64,000 nt of DNA from Parietaria judaica (taxonomy: Eukaryota; Streptophyta; Magnoliopsida; Rosales; Urticaceae), in the NCBI GenBank assembly GCA_954871525.1, contig OX940872.1, forward strand, positions 28,057,746 through 28,121,745, written 5' to 3'. Each line of letters begins with the position of its first letter. Position 1 is the stretch's first letter. The notes under the pieces were generated by a model that saw only the letters and a program-made list of their open reading frames with translations, was not told the DNA's origin and did not search any database. The position numbers and the translations under genes are program-made. This document shows positions 1-9,263 of this stretch, piece after piece.

Positions 1-71
1 ATAAATTTAGTTAAGTTATATCCAAATTTTATTTTATCAAAGATTTGTGGAGTTTTTTAGACATTGCCTAC

Positions 72-729
72 TAGGGGTGTACAAAAAAGACCCTAAACCG
101 AATTTAAAACCGATAACATTAAGTTACCGATTTTTTCACTACCGAAAATTTATGTTTTTTTTTAAATACCAAAAGATGCGGTTTAAACCGCTACCGCTTT
201 TTGCTAAATGGTAGCGGGTACGGGTTTCACAGTAAAAACCGCTACCGATTACCGATTAACCCGATAATAAATTTGTATGTTTTTATACATTTAAAAAATA
301 GATAAATGTAAGACTCTTAGCATTCAATAACTATATAACAATGTTTTGGCATGGATTTTCTCATTCATTAATTCATTCAATCTTATTTTATTTTGAACAA
401 TTTTTGTTGTAAGTGTAATATTTCTTCCCGTTTGAATAAGAATGAGTAATTGTCAAGAAAATTGACTCTATTTGAATTATTTCATCAATTAGTTCTTTTT
501 TTATACTTTATATTATGTAGTACTAATTTGATTTTTCAAAAATATGATGATTATATTGTGTTTCATAAAAATGCGGTTAAAACCGAATTTAAAACCGATA
601 TATCGGTAATTGGTAAAATTGGTTTTAAACGTCGATAGCGCGGCTTTCGGTTCTAAAATTAGAAAAATTGAAGATGCGGTAATCTATATAAATAAGTATG
701 AAAACCGAAAACTCGTTTGTTCACCCCTA
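72..729. mobile_element. Non-autonomous hAT element (658 bp)
   Basis: The ends are inverted: TAGGGGTGTACAAAA at the left, and TAGGGGTGAACAAAC when the right end is read on the other strand (13 of 15 match). Both sides carry the same 8-bp sequence TTGCCTAC (64-71 and 730-737), which is the target-site duplication length of hAT elements. The interior has many AACCG/TTACCG-type motifs near both ends, typical of transposase-binding subterminal repeats, and no credible coding sequence, so it would need transposase in trans. The tips differ from those of the autonomous element next door, so that neighbour is probably not its source. Confidence 0.88.
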
Positions 730-775
730 TTGCCTACATTATTCAAACTGCAGTATAGTGGTACCATCGTTCATG

Positions 776-783
776 CCGCAAAC
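776..783. repeat. Left target-site duplication of the autonomous hAT
   Basis: The octamer CCGCAAAC lies immediately before the CAGTG tip of the element and is repeated exactly at 6040-6047 after the right tip. Eight base pairs is the diagnostic hAT duplication length. Confidence 0.92.
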
Positions 784-1660
784 CAGTGTTCGACTTACCA
801 ACGATTATCGTCGATAATCGACGATAATCGGTCTTACCGGTAGTTACCGGTAAGTTACCGGCTACTACACTTACCGTTTTATGAGCTTACCGACGATTAT
901 CGAGCTTTTCGATAAACCGAAAGACAGACGATTATCGGTGTTTCACGTGTAAAAAAAATGCTCTTTTCGGTGCAATTAAAAAAATATTTAGGGCAAATAT
1001 TTAACCCCATTTCTCACTTTTCTCGCCGATTTTCGACCCTCTCTCTCTCTTCTCGCCTCTTCTCGCCGCCGACTGCAAGAATGTTATGATTTCTCGCCGA
1101 TTTTCGAACTGGTAAGTCCCATCTTTTCGGTTAAACTCAAGCTTTTCCATGGAAATTGTGTGTGTGGCAAAAGTTTGCAAAGTTTGGTTTTAAGCTTTTT
1201 ACACCGAATTTATCCAAAAAATTTCGAACTTTTGGGTATATTTAGGAGGTATAATCTTAGATCTATATGTTTCTTGCAATTTTCTTTGATATTTACTTAT
1301 TTTACACGAATTTGAGATGATTAGCATAAGTTATAGAAAGTAAGATTAAGTTGTTCATGAGTTTATGTTTGGTGAATTAGAAAGGTTGACACTTTAAGGA
1401 TTTTGAGTTGTATTTTTGCATTTTTATGATTTTATGTTGTAGGAAACTTGTTTCCATGACTTTATTTGTAATTATTTTGTAGGAATTAGATGAAATATAT
1501 AAAGATTACAATATGTTTTAGGTTTATTATGTAAAATTTTTGTATATTCATATCAAGATTGCATTTTTTATGTTTTAGAGCTATATAATCAATTTTTTTC
1601 ATGTATATAATTGAATAATAAATTATTGTAATAGTTTCTATGAAATTGGGTCGATTTTTA

Positions 1661-2515
1661 GATAAATTAGAGGCTTAATTCGGATTTTTGAATAATTACG
1701 GCAAAAGTATTTAAAATTTACTTTTTGTGTTTTATGAAGCAATATATTAATTTTTAGGGGTTTTTTAGTTTATTAAATATTTTTTAAAATATTAATCTAA
1801 TTTTTCTCTGTAAAAAATTTTCAGATTTTACGATAATTCGGTTTTACCTATAACTACGGCAAAAGTATTGCAAGTTTATCTTGCGTGTTTTGTCGAGGTA
1901 ATCTACTACTTTTTTGGGGGGTTTTCCTTTATTAATTATTTTTTAAAATATTAATGTGATTTTTTGGTGTATTTTATTTTCAGATTTGATGGTATTCGGT
2001 TTTTGTCTTAATTACGGCGAAAGTGTGAGAAGTTTATATTTTGGTGATTTTCTCGATAATGTACTCATTTTTTTGGGTGTTTCCCTTGATTAGATATTTT
2101 TGAAAATCTGAGTCTGATTTTTTGAGGTGAATTTTTGGCAGATTTGAAGACATTCCGGTTTTTGTCTTAATTGCGGCGAAAGTGTTGAAGTTTATCTTTT
2201 GGTGATTTCCAAGGCAATGCGCTCATTTTTTTGGGTGTTTTCCTTTGTTAATTATTTTTTAAACTATTAATCTGATTTTTTGGTGTATTTTATTTGCAGA
2301 TTTGAAGACATTCCGGTTTTTGTCTTAATTGCGGCGAAAGTCCTCAAGTTTATCTTTTGGTGATTTCCAAGGCAATGCGCTCATTTTTTTGGGTGTTTTC
2401 CTTTGTTAATTATTTTTTAAACTATTAATCTGATTTTTTGGTGTATTTTATTTGCAGATTTGAAGACATTCCGGTTTTTGTCTTAATTGCGGCGAAAGTC
2501 CTCAAGTTTATCTAA
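1661..2515 (+). repeat. Tandem array, period about 158 bp, in the transposase 5' UTR intron
   Basis: Units begin near 1661, 1824, 1983, 2141, 2299 and 2457, with spacings of about 163, 159, 158, 158 and 158; the last is a partial unit ending just before the transposase ATG. Each of the later units carries a pyrimidine-rich stretch ending in a TTTGCAG or TTTTCAG-like acceptor, then a variant of GATTTGAAGACATTCCGG. The units starting at 2141 and 2299 are nearly identical, while the first is strongly diverged, so the array is younger toward the gene. A good donor (GTAAGT at 1112) sits upstream, so the array probably provides a series of alternative 3' splice sites for the 5' UTR intron. Confidence 0.85.
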
Positions 2516-2517
2516 AA

Positions 2518-5500
2518 ATGAGTAAAGACAACATTGCGAGGGAGCATTGCACTCCCTATAGAGATCCGAGCAACAACTCCGGTTTCAAGTGCAACTACTG
2601 TGGGAAAGAGATCAGAGGTGGCGGGATCACCAGAATGAAACAACATTTGGCCGGCAATGATAAGAACAAAAATGTCGCGCCGTGTACCGAAGTCCCGAAC
2701 GATGTGCGGAACCTCATCAGGGATACTATGCGGAGTTACCAGAAGAAGAAGCAGAAGAGGCACGATTTAGCCGTTAATATACGGGAAAATATTTACCAGA
2801 GGGCCGAGGGTTCTTCTTCTGATGAAGACGACGAGACCGTGCCTGTGGACGTTGAAAGAGAAGTGGCACGACAAATAAAGAAATCCCGTCAAGAGGCAGC
2901 GGCCAAACAATGGGAAGAAGACCAGGCCGGAGGCGGCGCAAGCAGTGCCGGTCCCGCCACTACATCGGCGCTGTTCGATAGGCCTTCGAAAAAACAGAAA
3001 AGGGTCGACTTAATGTTTTTACCGAAGACAATCTTGAAGGTCGGGAAGGCGATAGCCAAATACATAATCCACAAAGGGATTCCGTGGTGTCACGTCGACG
3101 ATATTCTTTTCCACAACATGCTGTTTTGCGTAGCCGAAGCAGGTAACCTAATTTATGATTTTATTTAAGTTGAAGTTAAAGTTAACTATTAATATTTAAT
3201 AATATTGCATTTTACGAGTGTAGGCGTTGGATGCCCGTATCCCACGTCAAAGAACATCGCGGGCAAGTATCTGACAATGGAGTTCGAGGAGTGGCAGAAG
3301 TACAAGCAGGATCAGATTCCCGTATGGCGAAAGTTTGGCGTGACGATCATGTCGGACGGTTGGACTGGACCGACGAATATGTCGATCCTGAACATCATGA
3401 TCTTTTCGGCAGGGAGGACGGTATTTATCAAGGCAATCAACGCGTCCGCCCACGCCAAGAATGCGCATTACTTGGCCAGGGTATTTTCTGCAGTGATTGA
3501 GGAGATCGGCCCGCATAACGTGGTGCAAATTGTGACCGACAACGCCGCAGCTTACAAAAAAGCCGGCAACGATTTGATGGAGAAGTACAATTTGTACTGG
3601 ACGCCGTGCGCTGCCCACTGCATCGACTTGATGTTTCACGACATCGGCAAAAGGCCGAGCATCCAGGAGACCGTGAAGGGGTGTAGACTCATCACGAAGT
3701 TTATCTACAACCACGGCCAGGTCCTCGATACAATGAGGAAGACATGCAAGGGTGAGATCATCCGTCCGGGGGCGACAAGGTTTTCCACAAACTTTCTTTC
3801 CCTGACCAGCTTAAAGGGGAAAAAGGCCGGACTCAAGGCGATGTTTATATCCGAGTGGTGGGATAACTCCTCGTTCAAGACCACGAGAGAAGGGAGAGCC
3901 GCGGCCACATTGTGCTTGAGCGACTCTTTTTGGGCTTCGGTTGACAACGCCTTGAGCGTGTTCGCCCCCTTGTACACAGCACTCCGGCTCGTCGACACCG
4001 AGGTGCATCCCACGATGGGAATGGTGTATCGCTTGTTCGAAATCATCGTAGCGGAGCTCAGCGCACTTCAAGGAAAACAATGGGCAGTCGAAATTGTGGA
4101 GGCGCGATGGCATAAAAACTTGGACCATCCATTGCATATTGCGGCCCACTTCTTGAACCCCAGAATCGCCTACGAGCGAGACATTGAGATGCCAGAAAAT
4201 GCCATCCGAGATGTCACCAGGGTTTACGACCGGTTGTTTCCTCATGAGGACGTGACACATCTGGCGGCAGAGGTAAGATCTTACTTTAACCTTGTAATTT
4301 TACTCCCACTTCTTAAATTAAATTAAAACTAACTTTCTATATGTGTGGTGTAGTGCGTGAAGTTTCGTGACGCTGTAGGTCCGTTGCGCGAGCGGTCATG
4401 CGTGGCAGCACGGAAGACTCTTGCACCCGGTAAGTTTTACACATTGAAGTTCAACATGCTAAGTTTTACACATGCTAAGTTAAGTTTTTTTATTCATTTA
4501 CAGCTGAGTGGTGGAGCATATTCGGGGGTCCGTGCCCCACATTACAGAAGCTAGCAATGCGGATTTTGTCGCAAACCGCGTCGGCCTCAGCGTGTGAGAG
4601 GAACTGGAGCACGTTTGCCCTCATCCACACCAAGCTCCGCAATCGTCTGGCGTACGCGACACTTGAGAAGCTAGTTTTCTGCAACTACAATCATAAGCTA
4701 GCGATCCGAGACTTGAAGGCGCAGTACGATCAGGCCGACAAAGCCGATCCGTATGAGTACCTCACGAGGTCTTTGGCTATGGCCTCTGCTGGTGTTGACT
4801 TCGAGGACGCAATTGTAGAGTGGATCCGACCAGTCCACCTCGACGACGAAGATGGCAACCCAGACCCAGAGATCGCCGCGGAGGCTCAATCATTCGGAGC
4901 TGTGATCAGCCGAATCCTTGGTGAGCAAAGGCTCGGTCCTACCCCCGACCCTCCAGGGGTTCATGGAGGAGTTGACTGCGGCTCAAACGCCGCTGGGGCT
5001 AGTTCTAGTCAACAGCGTACTCATACGACCGGTACTCACTGTAGTTCCCCTTCCCATAGCCCCTCACAATCACATAGCGGCTGGGGTGGGGGAGGTGACT
5101 ACCAGGGAGGATGGGGTGGCGCCCAGGGAGGATGGGGAGGTGACACCCAGGGAGGATGGGGTGCCAGCCAGGGAGGATGGGGTGGCATGCAGAGAGGTAC
5201 AGGTGATTATTACTATTTTAAATTTGCTGATTACATGCAGATATGTATGTCAACTAATTTGTTTCCTCAACAGGTGATACGTATCGAGGCGACCTGAACT
5301 ACGACCCTGCCAACATGGGATACATTCCCGATCGACAGTACGGTGACCAACAATCTCCAAGACAACAAGATGACGCATCTTCTGCTATTGGATTCTACTT
5401 GGGCAGTGACTATCTATCTCAGAGTGAGAACCCCGTCGACGAGCTGTCCGGGAACTTTAAGACGATGTCGATGGGTACTTCCGTGAGCACTCAATTTGCT

Positions 5501-5719
5501 ACTCCGCATCCTGTGCTCGATAACGGAGTGTGGGCGCATCCTCAGTATCCATCTCGTGGCGTGTTTACGGAGCAACACATATATGATTACCATGTGAGTA
5601 ACTTCCGTATGCACTTCGAACCACATGGCTTGTTTTGGAGGACATATTGCAACATGCATTTGGAATCAAGTGGTGCCTCGGGTATTATGGAAGCCCATAG
5701 GAGATCGTCGTACTTTTGA
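2518..5719 (+). CDS. hAT family transposase, five exons, about 962 aa, open reading frame
   Basis: Exons inferred at 2518-3142, 3224-4272, 4354-4429, 4504-5196 and 5274-5719, all with GT-AG introns and consistent phase. Domains in order: a BED zinc finger (C25, C28, H43, C56), which binds element ends; a DUF659/RNase H-fold region from about residue 209; and a C-terminal hAT dimerisation domain from about residue 584. The acidic triad expected for hAT transposases can be placed: D253 in SDGWTG, D314 in TDNAAAYKKAG, and E615 in ACERNWS, with the usual C..H motif in PCAAHCIDL. After the dimerisation domain comes an unusual glycine/tryptophan repeat (about residues 778-812) and a 148-residue tail of unknown role. 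The protein should act in the nucleus, cutting and rejoining the element ends. No stop or frameshift is seen. The start chosen is the first ATG after the tandem array and directly precedes the BED domain. Confidence 0.88.
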
Positions 5720-6039
5720 GGTTGGAGACTTGTTAGACTTTGTATTAGCCTTTATATTTGATAGTTGAGACTTGTTAGAGTTAGACTATGTGTGTGTGTA
5801 TGACATTATCTATGTGTGTGTATGTTTTGTATTAGAGGTATGATATTATCAAAATATTTTATAAGTTTTCTGTCGAAAAGTATCGAAAAGTATCGATAAT
5901 CTGTCGATAATCATCGAAAAGTATCGGTAATCGGTAAGCTACAGTGTTATAGGTTTTCCGTCGGTTAATCGGTAAGCTATCGATTAATCCGTCGAAAACG
6001 GTAATCGGTTTATCGGTAAAATCGGTAAGTTGAACCTTG

Positions 6040-6047
6040 CCGCAAAC
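6040..6047. repeat. Right target-site duplication of the autonomous hAT
   Basis: This is an exact copy of the octamer at 776-783 and begins at the base after the right terminal inverted repeat. Confidence 0.92.
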
Positions 6048-6240
6048 ATTAATGATTTACAATTTACGCTTTAATTAATAATTTGACAATATAATAAATT
6101 ACGGACAACAAATATATATTGAGTTAATAGCAAACAACATGATGACTGACCAGTTTCCAACAACGTTAACCAAAAGGCACAGGAGTTGAACAGTCAACTA
6201 TTCAGAGCCTAACTGATCTGCATGCCTTGGCTTGAGCTTC

Positions 6241-6249
6241 TATATATTA
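6241..6249 (+). promoter_or_regulatory. Possible TATA box of the 6295 gene
   Basis: TATATATTA lies about 55 bp before the proposed ATG, suitably placed for a short leader. It is an isolated TATA-like sequence just outside the hAT element, so this is only a positional argument. Confidence 0.35.
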
Positions 6250-6294
6250 ACACAGTAAGTTGTCCATATCAGCGGAGTGATTCCCTCCATATCC

Positions 6295-7008
6295 ATGGCT
6301 TCCCTTCCCATCTTATCCCCTCGGGACCGGCTCTCCGCCGAGCTCATCGAGAACATCAGCACCATGCTCATATCAGTGGGCGCTGCTTCGACGCGCAGGC
6401 GCCTCTGCTTCGCTTCTGCCCCAAAGCCACCTTTGCTTGCTACCTGCGTCCCTTCAACCACCTCGACAAAGTTCAGGCTGAACGCGCGAATGCTTCGCAT
6501 TGGCGTTGACCACGGGTTCTTCCAAGCCATTCCAAGCATTGACGTCGACCAGTTCCTCAAGCTTCTTCTGTTCGCCAAGACCCCGAAGTGGCAGCAGGAG
6601 GTGCAGCGCAAGGCCCTGGAAGACCGCCTCGCTCACACTGCCAGCAAGGGCTTCACGCCGGCAGAGGCTGCGTGGGTCAGACTGTTCGATGCTGGACGCT
6701 CCTTCATAACTCCGGATTTTGAAAAACCCCTATGCCCGGAGTACTACGGCTCCGACGAGCGGAAGCGCCGTATCCTCGACTACCTCAAAGACAAGGATAG
6801 CAAAGCTCGGCTCCGGGATGACATTGAGGAGAAGATCCGTGAGCGCGAGGGCACGAGAGGTGCCAAGCGTCTTCGCTTGCTCTTGGAGATGGCGGATTCT
6901 TTGAAGCTCGTTGCGTCGCAAGCCACGGGTGAGGTGGCTGCTGATGAGGAAACTCAGGATCCAGTGTTGAAGAAACCAAAGATAGAGAGCGAAGAAGCCA
7001 CTGCCTGA
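6295..7008 (+). CDS. Unrecognised intronless protein, 237 aa
   Basis: I do not recognise this protein. The frame is open for 237 codons from an ATG in good plant context (ATCCATGGCT); an in-frame ATG 18 bp upstream is also possible. The first half is mixed hydrophobic and polar; the second half is highly charged and probably helical (about residues 130-205), ending in a lysine-rich, nuclear-signal-like stretch (KKPKIE) and an acidic tail. The segment is clearly richer in G and C than its surroundings and has no introns. Around 6380-6505 a second frame is also open and looks protein-like, so either an old frameshift or plain high-GC openness is possible. It starts about 250 bp after the hAT target duplication. 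Expression is unproven. Confidence 0.5.
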   Translation: MASLPILSPRDRLSAELIENISTMLISVGAASTRRRLCFASAPKPPLLATCVPSTTSTKFRLNARMLRIGVDHGFFQAIPSIDVDQFLKLLLFAKTPKWQQEVQRKALEDRLAHTASKGFTPAEAAWVRLFDAGRSFITPDFEKPLCPEYYGSDERKRRILDYLKDKDSKARLRDDIEEKIREREGTRGAKRLRLLLEMADSLKLVASQATGEVAADEETQDPVLKKPKIESEEATA

Positions 7009-7361
7009 TCAGGAAAGCCATGCCTTGATTTTTTTGTGTGTGTCTGTTTTCATGTGGCTGTTTGTTTGAAGGGTCGGGCGAGGAACGAGATTTCGATTAT
7101 TGAAACGCGGTCGCTGTAATCAGAAAAGTTTAAATATGATTTCCGGGTATGTAAGGAGTTCTCTCTAGTTTGGTTTGTGTGTAAAGAGAAGTCCTTCACA
7201 TCAACTGGTTTAGGTTTCTGTTTCTGATCCATTGTCATCTTTATTACCTTGTAAGCCTCTACGAGGTAATTTTATGCACTCTGAATACGGCTTTCAATAA
7301 ATCTATTGCTCCATATAGACCCAGATAAGATATTCAAGTGTTCCATTCATTTTAATACATA

Positions 7362-7662
7362 GGGAAACTTCATAAAAACTCCCTCAAAACATCATAAATT
7401 ATTTTACTACACCTCAAAACATCATAATTGGAAATACATCTTTTTAAAATTTTATGTACCAAAATACCCTTATTTGTGTCCATTTTTTCGGACACGACTT
7501 GTCCATTTTTCAGGAGGTAATATGTCCATTTTTCAGGACACAATATGTAATTTTGAAAGGGTATTTTTGTATTACAAATTTGAAAAGGATCTAAAATTAT
7601 GATGTTTTGAGGTGTAGTAAAATAATTTATGGTGTTTTGAGGGATGTTTTATGAAGTTTCCC
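7362..7662. mobile_element. MITE with about 69-bp inverted arms (301 bp)
   Basis: The left arm (7362-7430, beginning GGGAAACTTCATAAAA) is repeated inverted with few changes at 7596-7662. The short middle contains several CATTTTTC.GGACA-like repeats and no coding potential. The flanks share ATACAT (7355-7360 and 7664-7669), so a short target duplication is likely, but its exact length is ambiguous because the site is repetitive. Superfamily not certain; long arms and AT-rich target fit a Mutator-like MITE. Confidence 0.78.
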
Positions 7663-7683
7663 TATACATACATATATATATAT

Positions 7684-8152
7684 GGGTTAATGACGGCAAA
7701 AATACCCAAAGTTTGGTCAAAGAACCTCTCGGGTACCCAAAGTTTAAAAGTGGTGGCAAAAATACCCAAAGTCACATTTGGGGAGTTGACCACTTCATTC
7801 TTGTAACGTCATTAACTTACCCAATAACTCTGGCCACGTGGAACAATTTGTTTCGTTAAGTGTAATCATTAGAGGTTCAATTAGTTGTATTAAATAGTAT
7901 TACTTAGGGGTTTAATTCGCTATTTTCTCGTAAACGAGGCTGATGTGGGCTTGTCAACGTGGAAAAAATTGTTCTGTTGGCAACCCACGTTTGTCCGCGT
8001 GGTCAGAGTTAACATGTAAATTAACGGTGTTACGAAATTGGAGTGGTCAACTCCCCAAATATGACTTTGGGTATTTTTACCACTATTTTTAAACTTTGGA
8101 TACCCGAGAGGTTCTTTGACCAAACTTTGGGTATTTTTGTCATCATTAACCC
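7684..8152. mobile_element. Long-terminal-inverted-repeat MITE (469 bp)
   Basis: The left arm starts GGGTTAATGACGGCAAAAAT and runs about 140 bp (7684 to about 7825). The right arm (about 8010-8152) is its inverted copy with scattered mismatches. Each arm contains the repeated word AATACCCAAAGT, so the arms have internal direct repeats. It is inserted in a TA-dinucleotide run, which hides the target duplication. Open frames inside only follow from the arm sequence and are not genes. It lies 21 bp from the previous MITE. Mutator-like by arm length; this class assignment is inference. Confidence 0.82.
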
Positions 8153-9263
8153 TATATATATATATATATATATACAAATTACAAACATGGAACAACCCAT
8201 ATATGATATATATATATATGATATACAGCACTCCGTAGTACGTCTCCGCATATCCTATAAATAAAAAAATAAAATAAAATAAAAATATTTTTTTTTTTGA
8301 CAAAATGTATTCAATAATCTATATATGCATTCAACATTTTTTTTTTTTTTGAGAGAGTATAGCAGTAAAAGTGATAACTTGAATACTTCTACCACCAATA
8401 CTTCAATTTAAATGTTTGTAAACTAATTTAATTACGGGGCGTATAGCTTACGCAAACTATTTTTAAGGATTAAATCTCCAATATTTGAAATTTAGGGGAG
8501 CATATTCACAAAGACTTTTTTTAGAGGATTTAAATACCCAATCTTTAAAAAATTTACGCCAATATGAATATTAGAGGATATAAAGTAATATACATATATA
8601 TATATCAAGTATTGCAATGTAATTCTATAGATTATAAAATCCTGAAACTAATGAAGGAATGAAAAAGAAAAAAAGAAAGAAAAAAATAACCTAGAGTGAG
8701 GTGTTCATACATTTTTTGAAGTAATAAATAAATAAAGTTATTTGGGTCCGTTTGATAAGATAATCAGAGCGATCTAATTTATTAACTTATTGGATAATAA
8801 AAATACGTTACTATTATACTGAGCATAGTTACTCAATTTGATCAATTTTAACCAAAACCGATAAATTAACCGGGTTATTCGAATTTAAGACTCGTACTAG
8901 GTAATTGCCTTTAAAACAGAACCAAACCACTCGAAGATGGTTTAACGTGGAGGTTTCATCGCGACACTAACCGGGTTGCTCTTCGAATTCTACAAATACA
9001 CACGGATTGCAAAGAAAAATAGCCAAGAGGTCACACACTCCAACACATTTCAATTGAGCTTTGCGATCGTATCATAAATATATGTAGACCTTTTAATGCA
9101 AAGGCACGAATATATGATGTAAAGAATTCAAATTTTATATCGCGGAACTAGAGTTTTCCCATTATAAACGAAGCAACGTTATGTGGCAGCGATTAATAGA
9201 ACAGGAATAGGCAAAAGAAACACAAATGACCTAGATATGATGACGAGAAACAGCTCTTACTGG
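8153..9263. other. Intergenic, AT-rich
   Basis: The stretch has a TA microsatellite (8153-8173), several homopolymers and a short ACCG-motif segment near 8850-8985 that resembles hAT subterminal sequence. I see no gene. The last part is the 3' flank of the minus-strand RING ligase gene. Confidence 0.6.

Larger units (their letters stand above)
784..6039 (+). mobile_element. Autonomous-type hAT DNA transposon (5256 bp)
   Basis: Terminal inverted repeats of 16 bp (784-799, CAGTGTTCGACTTACC; 6024-6039 on the other strand, CAAGGTTCAACTTACC; 13 of 16 match) are flanked by a perfect 8-bp duplication CCGCAAAC at 776-783 and 6040-6047. The left subterminal zone (about 800-950) and right subterminal zone (about 5870-6030) are dense in CGATAATC and TTACCG/CGGTAA motifs in both orientations. 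Between them lies one five-exon transposase gene that reads open throughout. Perfect duplications, an open gene and little-decayed ends suggest a fairly recent insertion. Confidence 0.93.

Noticed and set aside
7920..8303. 127-residue open frame on the minus strand
   Set aside because: It lies inside the arm of the MITE and a TA repeat; no protein character.
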